Shown: positions 16,371-27,236 of the stretch, piece by piece | Layout: each line of letters opens with the position of its first letter | How positions within the stretch are numbered: the first letter of the stretch is position 1 | Source: JACCVG01 sp034664165 | Lineage (GTDB): Bacteria; Actinomycetota; Thermoleophilia; Solirubrobacterales; Thermoleophilaceae | Assembly: GCA_034664165.1 (NCBI GenBank) | Contig: JAXDIE010000072.1 | Span: 1 to 32,848, forward strand | DNA: 32,848 nucleotides | Reading direction: 5' to 3' | Notes under the pieces: generated by a model | What the model was told of the DNA's origin: nothing | What the model saw: the letters and a program-made list of their open reading frames with translations, nothing else | The model's database searches: none | Position numbers and translations under genes: made by a program

Positions 16371-16739
16371 GCTGGCCAAGCAGCCGCGGGGCGGCGGAGA
16401 GAAAACCGTCGCTTCGAGGAAAGTCCGGACACCGGAGGGCATGGTGGTCGGGGAATCCGACCCGGGGAAACCCGCGGGAAAGTGCCACAGAAATACACCG
16501 CCTAAGCGACGGGCTGCACGTGCGCCCGTCGACGGTAAGGGTGAAATGGTGCGGTAAGAGCGCACCGGCGGCGTGGCGACACGCCGGCCAGGCAAACCCC
16601 ACCAGGTGCAAGACCAAGCAGGGACGTTGACGCTGCCCGCTGAGTCCCAGGTAGGTCGCGGGGCCTGAAATGGCCCGCTCTGGCCCAGGTCAGAGCAGAT
16701 GGATGGTTGCTCAAGACAGGATCCGGCTTATCGGCCAGC
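16371..16739 (+). ncRNA. rnpB: RNase P RNA, bacterial class A
   Basis: Both universally conserved blocks are present: GAGGAAAGTCCGGAC near the 5' end (about 16417-16431), and GACAGGATCCGGCTTATCGG at the 3' end. The terminal helix P1 pairs GCTGGCC (16371-16377) with GGCCAGC (16733-16739), which sets the ends and gives about 369 bases. The core segments AGTGCCACAGAAATACACCGCC and GGTAAGGGTGAAATGGTGCGGTAAGAGC-like blocks lie between. It is the catalytic subunit that matures tRNA 5' ends. It has its own promoter and is followed by a strong terminator. Confidence 0.97.
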
Positions 16740-16746
16740 TAAGGGA

Positions 16747-16776
16747 AGCCCCCGCCTCGGCGGGGGCTTTCTATTT
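16747..16776 (+). terminator. Intrinsic terminator of rnpB
   Basis: AGCCCCCGCC (16747-16756) pairs with GGCGGGGGCT (16759-16768), followed by TTTCTATTT. It starts 7 bases after the RNase P RNA 3' end and separates it from gltB. Confidence 0.92.
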
Positions 16777-16855
16777 GCCGAGGCGAGTGTCCGTTGCGCT
16801 TCGCCGGTAGCATTTTCCGTTCGCCGCCGTTCGCCCCGAGGAGGGGGCTCCATCC

Positions 16856-21380
<4,525 letters not shown>

Positions 21381-21388
<8 letters not shown>

Positions 21389-22832
21389 AATCGGAGGCTT
21401 CCTCAAGATCCACCGCGTTGTTGGTGGCAAGCGTCCCATCGACGAACGTCTCAAGGACTTCGCCGAGTACCAGGAGCTGCCCCCGGTTGCCGAGATCCAG
21501 GCGCAGGGCGCCCGCTGCATGGAGTGCGGGGTGCCGTTCTGCCACCAGGGCTGCCCGCTGGGCAACCTGATCCCGGACTGGAACGACCTTGTCTACCGCG
21601 ATCGCTGGGAGGAGGCCCTGACCCAGCTCCACGCGACCAACAACTTCCCGGAGTTCACCGGGCGGATCTGCCCGGCGCCCTGCGAGGCCGCCTGCGTGCT
21701 CGACATCAACGACGACGCCGTCACGATCAAGCAGATCGAGGTCTCGATCATCGACCGCGCATGGGAGGAGGGGTGGGTCACGGCCAATCCGCCCGCCCTG
21801 CGCAGCGGCCACAGCGTGGCCGTTGTCGGGTCTGGTCCCGCGGGCCTCGCGGCCGCGGCCGAGCTCAACCAGTTCGGCCACGAGGTCACGCTGTATGAGC
21901 GCAACTCCGAGATCGGAGGGCTGCTGCGCTTCGGTGTCCCCGACTTCAAGCTCGACAAGGGCGTGGTACAGCGCCGTGTGGATCTCCTGGCCGAAGAGGG
22001 CGTGATCTTCAAGACGGGAGTCAACGTCGGCGTCGACATCACGGCCGCCGAGCTGATGGAGAAGCACGCCGCCGTGGTCATCTCCACGGGCTCGACGATT
22101 CCCCGCGACCTTCCCATCCCGGGGCGCGAGCTCGACGGGGTCCACTTCGCGATGGAGTACTTGGAGCTGCGCAACCGCTTCGTCGCGGGCGAGTTCCCCA
22201 ACGGCACGCCGATCAGCGCTGCCGACAAGCACGTGATCATCATCGGCGGCGGCGACACCGGCGCCGACTGCCTCGGCAACTCGCACCGCGAGTTCCCCAA
22301 GTCGATCACCCAGTTCGAGCTTCTGCCCGAGCCTCCGCCCACCCGGCCCGATGCGCTCACCCCGTGGCCGCTGTGGCCGCTGATCCTCCGCACCTCGGGA
22401 GCCCACGAGGAGGGCGGTGAACGCCGCTTCAGCATCTCGACCGAGTCCTTCAGTGGCGAGGACGGCAAGGTCACGACCCTGCACGGCTGCGAGGTCGGTC
22501 CGGCACCCGACTTCAAGAAGGTCGAGGGCAGCGAGTTCACGATGCCTGCCGACCTGGTGCTTCTGGCAATGGGCTTCCTGCATCCGCAGCACGACGGCTT
22601 GGTGGAGCAGCTGGGGGTCGAGCTGGACCCCCGCGGGAATGTGAGCGCCGACAGCTGGGAAACGTCCGTGCCCGGCGTGTTCGCCTGTGGTGACGCCCGG
22701 CGCGGCCAGTCACTCATCGTCTGGGCGATCGCGGAAGGCCGTCAATGCGCCCGGGCCGTCGACCATCACCTGGCCGACAAGGACCATCCGGAGAACGCCA
22801 CCGACCTGGTCGAGCTCGCCCTGCGCGACTGA
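21381..22832 (+). CDS. gltD: Glutamate synthase small subunit
   Basis: The 483-residue subunit passes electrons from NAD(P)H through FAD to the large subunit. N-terminal cysteines for iron-sulfur clusters are in RCMECGVPFCHQGCPLGN (C46, C49, C54, C58) and RICPAPCEAAC (C97, C101, C105). The FAD site is VAVVGSGPAGLAAAAEL at about 144-160 and the NAD(P)H site HVIIIGGGDTGADCLGN near 282. The FACGDARRGQSLIVWAIAEGR motif near the C-terminus closes the FAD site. GTG 21381 is chosen since it begins at the family's conserved (M)GEIGGFLKIHR, has GGAGG upstream inside gltB, and overlaps the gltB stop by 8 bases; upstream in-frame sequence is just gltB read in another frame. Confidence 0.96.
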
Positions 22833-22858
22833 CCGGGCGCGACTCCTGGGCCCACAGG

Positions 22859-22864
22859 TAGGCT
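22859..22864 (+). promoter_or_regulatory. Leaderless-type -10 box (TAGGCT) for the proline-rich protein gene
   Basis: TAGGCT ends 7 bases before GTG 22872, spacing that fits a leaderless mRNA. No -35 hexamer is evident. Confidence 0.4.
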
Positions 22865-22871
22865 CGGTCGT

Positions 22872-23519
22872 GTGAGCGCTCTTCGCACCAGTCTGGTCGC
22901 CCTTGGCCTGCTCGTGGGCGCGGTGGGGTTGGTGCTGATGGTCGTCGCCGCGGATACCGGGTTCATCGTCCTGGCCATCAGCGGATTCTGCGTCGCGCTC
23001 ATTGCCAGCCTGATTCCCGCGCCGGGTGACAACGAGCCGTCCGAGGCCCTGATCCCGGCGGAGGAGCCACCCGTGTACGAGGAGCCGACGGTCGTTGCGC
23101 CTCCGCCTCCGCCCAAGGTGGAGATCCCCAAGCCGGCGCCACCGAAGCCCGATCCACCGAAGCCCGAGCCGCCGAAGCCCGATCCACCGAAGCCCGAGCC
23201 GCCCAAGCCGCCCGAGCCGGTGGTGGTGGCTGCGCCGCCCGACCCGCCCAAGGCCGAACCCACGCAGTCGGTGCCGCCCAAGCCCGAGCCGAAGCCGGAG
23301 CCACCAGCCCCGGAGCCGCCCGAGCCGCCCGAGCCACCTGCCCAGCCGCCCGTCGCGGCGCCCGCACCCACTCCGCTGCCCGATCCCCCGCCACCCGATG
23401 CGGCCGCCCTGCTGAAGGGCAAGGCCGCCGACGCAGGGGTATCGCCTGTCTTCGTGGCCGGCGTGGCCGCCGCGGGGGTTGCCGCCCTGGCCATCGCCAG
23501 GCGCGTCATCCGGCGCTGA
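22872..23519 (+). CDS. Proline-rich membrane protein of unknown function
   Basis: The 215-residue protein has two N-terminal hydrophobic helices (about 5-27 and 30-50), a ~135-residue Pro/Lys/Glu-rich region (about 60-185) with PPKPEPPKPDPPKPEP-type repeats, and a C-terminal hydrophobic helix (about 190-207) ending in basic RRVIRR. Such proline-rich spacers usually form extended rods; it may span the wall or periplasm-like space. No family recognised. The C-terminal hydrophobic helix plus basic end resembles a membrane-retention segment. It starts 39 bases after gltD, with its own TAGGCT box, and is followed within 41 bases by a membrane cytochrome c gene, so the two may be cotranscribed. Confidence 0.72.
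   Translation: MSALRTSLVALGLLVGAVGLVLMVVAADTGFIVLAISGFCVALIASLIPAPGDNEPSEALIPAEEPPVYEEPTVVAPPPPPKVEIPKPAPPKPDPPKPEPPKPDPPKPEPPKPPEPVVVAAPPDPPKAEPTQSVPPKPEPKPEPPAPEPPEPPEPPAQPPVAAPAPTPLPDPPPPDAAALLKGKAADAGVSPVFVAGVAAAGVAALAIARRVIRR
23142..23201 (+). repeat. Exact 30-bp tandem duplication in the proline-rich gene
   Basis: Positions 23142-23171 and 23172-23201 are identical; each 30-base unit is itself two related 15-base halves (CCGAAGCCCGATCCA and CCGAAGCCCGAGCCG). It encodes PKPDPPKPEP units and keeps frame. It is a likely site of length variation between strains. Confidence 0.9.
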
Positions 23520-23559
23520 TCAACACGTCTCGCCCGCGGACCAGACGGCACCGCCGGAC

Positions 23560-24081
23560 GTGCCGCTCGGCCTGCGGATAGCATCCGCGACCGTGGACGT
23601 CGTCCTATTTCTGATTCCGTTCGTGGTCCTCGGGTCCGCGGTGATCTTCATCGCGTTCTCGGGAGGCCCGGCCAAGGCCCGCGAGGCCTACCTGACCAAG
23701 GGCAACCGGACCTTCCGAGTTGTGATCCTTGTGGTCTACCTCGGCTTGGGCGTGGCCGTCCCGATCGCGATCATCGCCCACACCTCGGACTCGCTGGGTG
23801 CCGGAACCCTGGCGGCCACTCACATGACCGCCGAGCAGACGCGGGGCAAGGAGATCTTCCTGCAGACCTGCGCCAGCTGTCACAGCCTGGCTGCGGTCAA
23901 CGCCCGCGGCATCACGGGCCCCTCCCTTGACAGCCTGGGCGAGGTCACGCCCGACCGGGTCCTGAACGCAATCAAGATCGGCGGCACGGGGCAGGACCGG
24001 ATGCCATCCGGGCTGCTCGAGGGTGACAACGCCAACGCGGTCGCGGAGTACGTCTCGGCTGTGGCCGGCAAGACCCGCTGA
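23560..24081 (+). CDS. Membrane-anchored mono-heme cytochrome c
   Basis: The product from GTG 23560 has 173 residues. Two membrane helices lie at about 12-34 and 52-74, then a single cytochrome c domain facing outside, with heme motif CASCH (104-108) and candidate axial Met148 in GQDRMPSG. The flanks GKEIFLQTCASCHSL and GPSLDSLG fit small class I c-type domains used as electron carriers to terminal oxidases. The start is uncertain: an in-frame TTG at 23479, overlapping the upstream gene, would add 27 residues, and GTG 23593 would shorten it. No cytochrome oxidase or reductase gene is nearby, so its partner is unknown. Confidence 0.82.
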   Translation: MPLGLRIASATVDVVLFLIPFVVLGSAVIFIAFSGGPAKAREAYLTKGNRTFRVVILVVYLGLGVAVPIAIIAHTSDSLGAGTLAATHMTAEQTRGKEIFLQTCASCHSLAAVNARGITGPSLDSLGEVTPDRVLNAIKIGGTGQDRMPSGLLEGDNANAVAEYVSAVAGKTR

Positions 24082-24123
24082 TCGGGCTCCAGCCCAGTTG
24101 GAGTGCGGAGAATGCGGGTTCTT

Positions 24124-24145
24124 TGCGGGCCCGTAGGTGCCCGCA
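24124..24145 (+). terminator. GC hairpin after the cytochrome c gene, weak terminator candidate
   Basis: TGCGGGC (24124-24130) pairs with GCCCGCA (24139-24145) around an 8-base loop. No T-run follows; it may act as a weak terminator or merely a stable stem ahead of the riboswitch promoter. Confidence 0.3.
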
Positions 24146-24182
24146 GCCCCCGGTCTGATCAGTTTTCCCCTGCTTACGCTGT

Positions 24183-24188
24183 TAGTAT
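24183..24188 (+). promoter_or_regulatory. -10 box (TAGTAT) of the riboswitch transcript
   Basis: TAGTAT lies just before the aptamer, placing transcription start near 24195, which matches the expected aptamer 5' strand. No convincing -35 is seen. Confidence 0.45.
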
Positions 24189-24194
24189 CGCGCC

Positions 24195-24333
24195 CGCAAG
24201 CCGAGGTCCCGCCGCCGAACGGGACACGGGGGAACCAGTTGGCTCCAAATATGGAGCTTGGGGTGAATCGCCAGCACATCAGGCGTAGCGTTGCTCTTTC
24301 AGCGCGAGTCCGTCAGCTAACTCCGTAGGCCGA
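24195..24333 (+). promoter_or_regulatory. c-di-AMP riboswitch (ydaO/yuaA class)
   Basis: The 5' leader of the downstream small gene holds the conserved blocks of the ydaO class in order: CGGGGGAACC (24227-24236), GGGGTGAATCGCC (24260-24272), and CCGTCAGCTAACTCCGTAGGC (about 24310-24330) at the 3' end. Variable hairpins lie between (for example GGCTCC-AAATAT-GGAGCT at about 24241-24257). In actinobacteria this aptamer binds c-di-AMP and usually controls cell-wall hydrolases or transporters. The Shine-Dalgarno-like AAAGAGGG (about 24337-24344) comes right after the aptamer with no terminator between, so control may be at translation initiation. The exact 5' end is approximate. Confidence 0.88.
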
Positions 24334-24346
24334 CAGAAAGAGGGTC

Positions 24347-24646
24347 ATGAGTCCAGCAGCAGCGCGCCCACAGAGGGCCCAGATACAGCCGGTTCAGGCG
24401 ATCCAGCGCCGTTCCGTTGCCCCCGCGGCACCCAGGGCTGTGCGCACCACCCGGACTCCCCGTAGCCGTCCCGTCTCTTCACGTGTACTTGCAGCAGGCC
24501 CCGATCGCATGGCCATGTGGGCCGTGATGCTCGGGATCCTCATGATCTGCCTCGCATTTGCGACCGGCGGCGCCAGTGGCGCCGGCCAGCAGGCCCAGAG
24601 CAGCGCCCCTGTTCAGCAGGCGCCGGCTCTCACGCCGCACAGCTAG
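24347..24646 (+). CDS. Small basic single-pass membrane protein under c-di-AMP riboswitch control
   Basis: The 99-residue product has an Arg/Pro/Ala-rich N-terminus (about 12 arginines in the first 55 residues), one hydrophobic helix (about 56-74: MAMWAVMLGILMICLAFAT), and a short Gly/Ala/Gln/Pro tail. By the positive-inside rule the basic part is cytoplasmic and the ~25-residue tail outside. No family is recognised and no peptidase, LysM or RPF domain is present, unlike most genes behind this riboswitch in actinobacteria. The ATG follows AGAGGG by 2 bases. The stop TAG is followed by 150 bases without a gene before the next ATG. It could be a shortened remnant of a wall-hydrolase gene or a real small regulator of the envelope. 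Confidence 0.68.
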   Translation: MSPAAARPQRAQIQPVQAIQRRSVAPAAPRAVRTTRTPRSRPVSSRVLAAGPDRMAMWAVMLGILMICLAFATGGASGAGQQAQSSAPVQQAPALTPHS

Positions 24647-24733
24647 CCGCTCCCTCCCCAGCAGAGCCTCTCGCGTCCGCCCAGGCATCCGGCGGGCTTC
24701 ATTCCCCGTATCCCGGGTAGCGGTGCAGGGAGC

Positions 24734-24780
24734 TTGCACGCGTCCGCAGTCTCCGATACTCTTACTACACGTAAGCGAGT
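24734..24780 (+). promoter_or_regulatory. Promoter with palindromic operator (HxlR-like) before the AhpD-fold gene
   Basis: TTGCAC (24734-24739) and TACTCT (24757-24762) are 17 bases apart, a good sigma70-type promoter. An inverted repeat CTTAC-TACAC-GTAAG (24761-24775), with extra ACT...AGT symmetry to 24780, overlaps the -10 and transcription start. TTAC-N5-GTAA resembles sites described for HxlR-family regulators, and an HxlR gene lies downstream; the link is inferred. Confidence 0.55.
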
Positions 24781-24799
24781 GCAGAAAGTGAAGTACCTT

Positions 24800-25366
24800 A
24801 TGAAGACCAAGGAAAGTAGATTCCAGGTACACGACGAGTTGACCGCTCCGGAGCGGAGCCTTCCCGTGCTCAAGGGCGCGCTGGCAGCCGGTGGACAGCT
24901 CTCCAACATCGTCGGGGTGATGGCCGGATCGCCCGCAACGCTTCGTGCGTACGCGCGCTTCCGCTCAGAGCTGAGGCACGGAACCCTTCCGCTGAAGACG
25001 CAACAGCGGGTGGCCCTTGCCGTAGCCGAGCACCAAGGCAGCGAGTATGGCCTCGCAACCCTTCAGCGCACGGCCCGTGAGGCCGGTCTTGGCTTCGACG
25101 AGATCGCCCGTGCTCGCGAGTTCGAGTCATCGGACCCGCGTGAGGCAGCGCTCCTGCGCTTCGTGCGCGCGCTCCTTGAGGCAGAGGCGGCTCCCCCGGC
25201 CTACCTCGTCGAGGAGGCACGCGAGGAGGGCTGGACGGACGAGCAGATCCTCGAACTGGTGGCACACGTGTCGCTCAGCGTGTTCACCAACTTCGTCACC
25301 AAGGCGGGCGATATCCCCGTCGACGGCTCAGTCGAAGAGGCTCGGGTGATGCAGGCCGCCGCGTAG
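24800..25366 (+). CDS. Carboxymuconolactone decarboxylase/AhpD-fold protein lacking the catalytic residues
   Basis: The 188-residue protein has the CMD/AhpD helical core (about 45-160): ATLRAYARFRSELRHGTLPLKTQQRVALAVAEHQGSEYGLATLQRTAREAGL. In active AhpD-type proteins this region reads E-x-N-G-C-x-Y-C-x3-H. Here the positions are Ser82, Gly85 and Leu89, so both redox cysteines and the histidine are gone; peroxidase-reductase activity through CxxC is therefore not expected. ATG 24800 is preferred over the in-frame upstream codons because these fall in the promoter/operator. The gene has its own promoter with a palindrome and is followed 39 bases later by an HxlR regulator, suggesting a redox- or electrophile-linked pair (inference). 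Confidence 0.82.
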   Translation: MKTKESRFQVHDELTAPERSLPVLKGALAAGGQLSNIVGVMAGSPATLRAYARFRSELRHGTLPLKTQQRVALAVAEHQGSEYGLATLQRTAREAGLGFDEIARAREFESSDPREAALLRFVRALLEAEAAPPAYLVEEAREEGWTDEQILELVAHVSLSVFTNFVTKAGDIPVDGSVEEARVMQAAA

Positions 25367-25391
25367 CGGCCTGCACGCCCTGGCCACCGGC

Positions 25392-25397
25392 TACCAT
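25392..25397 (+). promoter_or_regulatory. Leaderless-type -10 box (TACCAT) for the HxlR gene
   Basis: TACCAT ends 8 bases before ATG 25406 and 2 bases before an alternative GTG at 25400. The spacing points to the ATG as the start of a leaderless mRNA. Confidence 0.4.
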
Positions 25398-25405
25398 TTG
25401 TGAAG

Positions 25406-25798
25406 ATGTCTGTCACCGCTGCCAAGCCAGTCGCCACAGACGGCGCCCCCCGGAAGCTCGAGGGCTGTTGCACCCATTACCACCACGCGGTCGAATTGAT
25501 CGGCAAGCGCTGGAGCGGGGCCATTCTCTTCGTGATGATCGGTGGGCCACTGCGCTTCTCCGAGATCCGCCATCTGGTCCCGGACCTCTCGGACCGGCTG
25601 CTCTCGGAGCGGCTCAAGGAGCTCGAGGCGGAGGGCATCGTCGAGCGCCATGTCTACGACGAGATCCCGGTACGCGTCGAGTACCGCCTTACCGACAAGG
25701 GCCACGCGCTCGAGCCGGTGCTCCGCGACCTCAAGTCGTGGGCCAACAAGTGGGTAGGCCCGACCGCCGCCCACGCCGCTTCCAACGGCACCCACTAG
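25406..25798 (+). CDS. HxlR-family winged-helix transcription regulator
   Basis: The 130-residue protein carries the HxlR/DUF24 domain: CCTHYHHAVELIGKRWSGAILFVMIGGPLRFSEIRHLVPDLSDRLLSERLKELEAEGIVER, followed by the wing VRVEYRLTDKGHAL. A Cys pair (about residues 21-22) precedes helix 1, in the position of the redox-sensing cysteine of YodB/HypR-like members, so thiol-based sensing is plausible. Members bind as dimers to TTAC/GTAA-type palindromes; such a site overlaps the promoter of the gene upstream. ATG 25406 is chosen over GTG 25400 because of the TACCAT spacing. A strong terminator follows 10 bases after the stop. Confidence 0.92.
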   Translation: MSVTAAKPVATDGAPRKLEGCCTHYHHAVELIGKRWSGAILFVMIGGPLRFSEIRHLVPDLSDRLLSERLKELEAEGIVERHVYDEIPVRVEYRLTDKGHALEPVLRDLKSWANKWVGPTAAHAASNGTH

Positions 25799-25807
25799 GA
25801 CGCACTG

Positions 25808-25828
25808 ACCGCCGAAAGGCGGTTTTTT
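25808..25828 (+). terminator. Intrinsic terminator after the HxlR gene
   Basis: ACCGCC-GAAA-GGCGGT with a run of six T (25823-25828). It cleanly separates the HxlR gene from glnA. Confidence 0.95.
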
Positions 25829-25866
25829 CGTGCATGTGGGCCAATACGGCCTCGCACCTGCATGAG

Positions 25867-25872
25867 TAGGGT
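25867..25872 (+). promoter_or_regulatory. Leaderless-type -10 box (TAGGGT) for glnA
   Basis: TAGGGT ends 6 bases before ATG 25879, no ribosome binding site is present in the gap, and a terminator lies just upstream, so glnA should be transcribed alone as a leaderless mRNA. No GlnR-type operator was recognised in the 50 bases between terminator and start. Confidence 0.5.
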
Positions 25873-25878
25873 TACGCC

Positions 25879-27234
25879 ATGGCCGACGAACAGACCAAGT
25901 CGATCAAGGACATCAAGGCGCTTGTCGAGGAGCGGGATATCCGCTTCATCCGCCTGTGGTTCACCGACATCCTGGGGCAGCTGAAGAGCTTCTCGGTCAA
26001 CACGCAGGAGCTGGACGACGCCTTCGAGGGCGGCATGGGCTTCGACGGCTCCTCCATCACGGGCTTCAATGCCATCGAGGAGTCGGACATGATCGCCATG
26101 CCCGATCCCTCGACCTTCGCCGTCCTTCCCTGGCGCCCAGAGGAGTCCGGGGTCGCGCGGATGTTCTGCGACATCGTGACCCCCAACCGGGAGCCCTACG
26201 AGGGCGACCCGCGTCACGTTCTGCGCCGCGCGCTGCAGCGGGCGGAGAGCATGGGCTTCGACGCATTCAACGTGGGCCCGGAGCTCGAGTACTTCTACTT
26301 CAAGAGCGCCAAGCCCAAGACGGGCAAGCCGCCGAAGGTCCTCGACGAGGGCGGCTACTTCGACCTCACCACGCTTGACGCCGGGTCCGACGTCCGGCGC
26401 GAGACGGTCCTCGCGCTCGAGCAGCTGGGAATCCACGTCGAGTACACGCACCACGAGGTCGGCCCGAGCCAGCACGAGATCGACATGCGCTACGCCCCGG
26501 CGCTGAAGATGGCCGACGACTGCATGACCTACCGGATCACGGTCAAGGAATACGCCATGAAGTACGGCTGGCACGCCACGTTCATGCCCAAGCCGCTCTT
26601 CGGCGAGAACGGGTCGGGGATGCACACCCACCAGTCGCTCTTCAAGGACGGCCGCAACTGCTTCTACGACGAGAACGACCAGTACTTCCTCTCCGACGTG
26701 GGCAAGGCCTACATCGCCGGCCAGCTCAAGCACGCGCGCGAAATCTGCTCGATCTTCGCCCAGTGGGTCAACTCCTACAAGCGCCTGGTCCCGGGCTACG
26801 AGGCTCCGGTCTACTGCGCCTGGTCGCGCCGCAACCGCTCCGCCCTGGTGCGGGTGCCCCTGTACCACCCCGGCAAGGAGCAGGCCACGCGCATGGAGCT
26901 CCGCTGCCCGGACCCGGCATGCAATCCGTACCTGACCTTCGCCGTACTGCTCCAGGCGGGCCTGGAGGGCATCGAGAAGGGATACGAGCTGCCCGAGCCG
27001 ATGGAGCGCAACCTGTACCACCTGTCGCCGGATGAGCGCCGCCGCATGGGGATCGAGCAGCTGCCGGAGACCCTTGGTGAGGCCATCGAGCTGACGGCCG
27101 AGTCAGAGCTGGTCCTGCGGACGCTCGGCGAGCACATGTTCAACCGCTACATCGAGATCAAGCGCCACGAGTGGGAGGACTACCGCGTCCAGGTATCCCA
27201 GTGGGAGCTCGACAGGTACCTCTCGATCCTGTGA
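25879..27234 (+). CDS. glnA: Glutamine synthetase, type I (alpha-like)
   Basis: The 451-residue enzyme makes glutamine from glutamate, ammonia and ATP as a cytosolic dodecamer, feeding GltBD. Signatures are MGFDGSSITGF (53-63), the metal-binding GPELEYFYF, HHEVGPSQHEID, the KPLFGENGSGMHTHQSL block and the flap/substrate region YCAWSRRNRSALVRVP. Its length and the lack of the ~25-residue insert place it with GSI-alpha rather than the adenylylated GSI-beta; the context NLYHLSPDE also differs from the NLYDLPP adenylylation site. The arginine that mediates glutamine feedback in the Bacillus enzyme (Arg62, in VRIEESD) corresponds here to Ala65 (NAIEESD), so feedback control may differ (inference). 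Gene is monocistronic by position. Confidence 0.97.
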   Translation: MADEQTKSIKDIKALVEERDIRFIRLWFTDILGQLKSFSVNTQELDDAFEGGMGFDGSSITGFNAIEESDMIAMPDPSTFAVLPWRPEESGVARMFCDIVTPNREPYEGDPRHVLRRALQRAESMGFDAFNVGPELEYFYFKSAKPKTGKPPKVLDEGGYFDLTTLDAGSDVRRETVLALEQLGIHVEYTHHEVGPSQHEIDMRYAPALKMADDCMTYRITVKEYAMKYGWHATFMPKPLFGENGSGMHTHQSLFKDGRNCFYDENDQYFLSDVGKAYIAGQLKHAREICSIFAQWVNSYKRLVPGYEAPVYCAWSRRNRSALVRVPLYHPGKEQATRMELRCPDPACNPYLTFAVLLQAGLEGIEKGYELPEPMERNLYHLSPDERRRMGIEQLPETLGEAIELTAESELVLRTLGEHMFNRYIEIKRHEWEDYRVQVSQWELDRYLSIL

Positions 27235-27236
27235 GC

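Noticed and set aside
23142..23201. Short direct repeats considered as a CRISPR array
   Set aside because: Head-to-tail units without spacers, in frame within a proline-rich coding region.
22766..23584. Minus-strand Gly/Ser-rich frame (GGSGFGGSGFGG) resembling a PE_PGRS or silk-like protein
   Set aside because: It is the reverse reading of the Pro-rich repeat (CCGAAG/CCGAGC); the plus-strand gene has membrane helices and a proper start.
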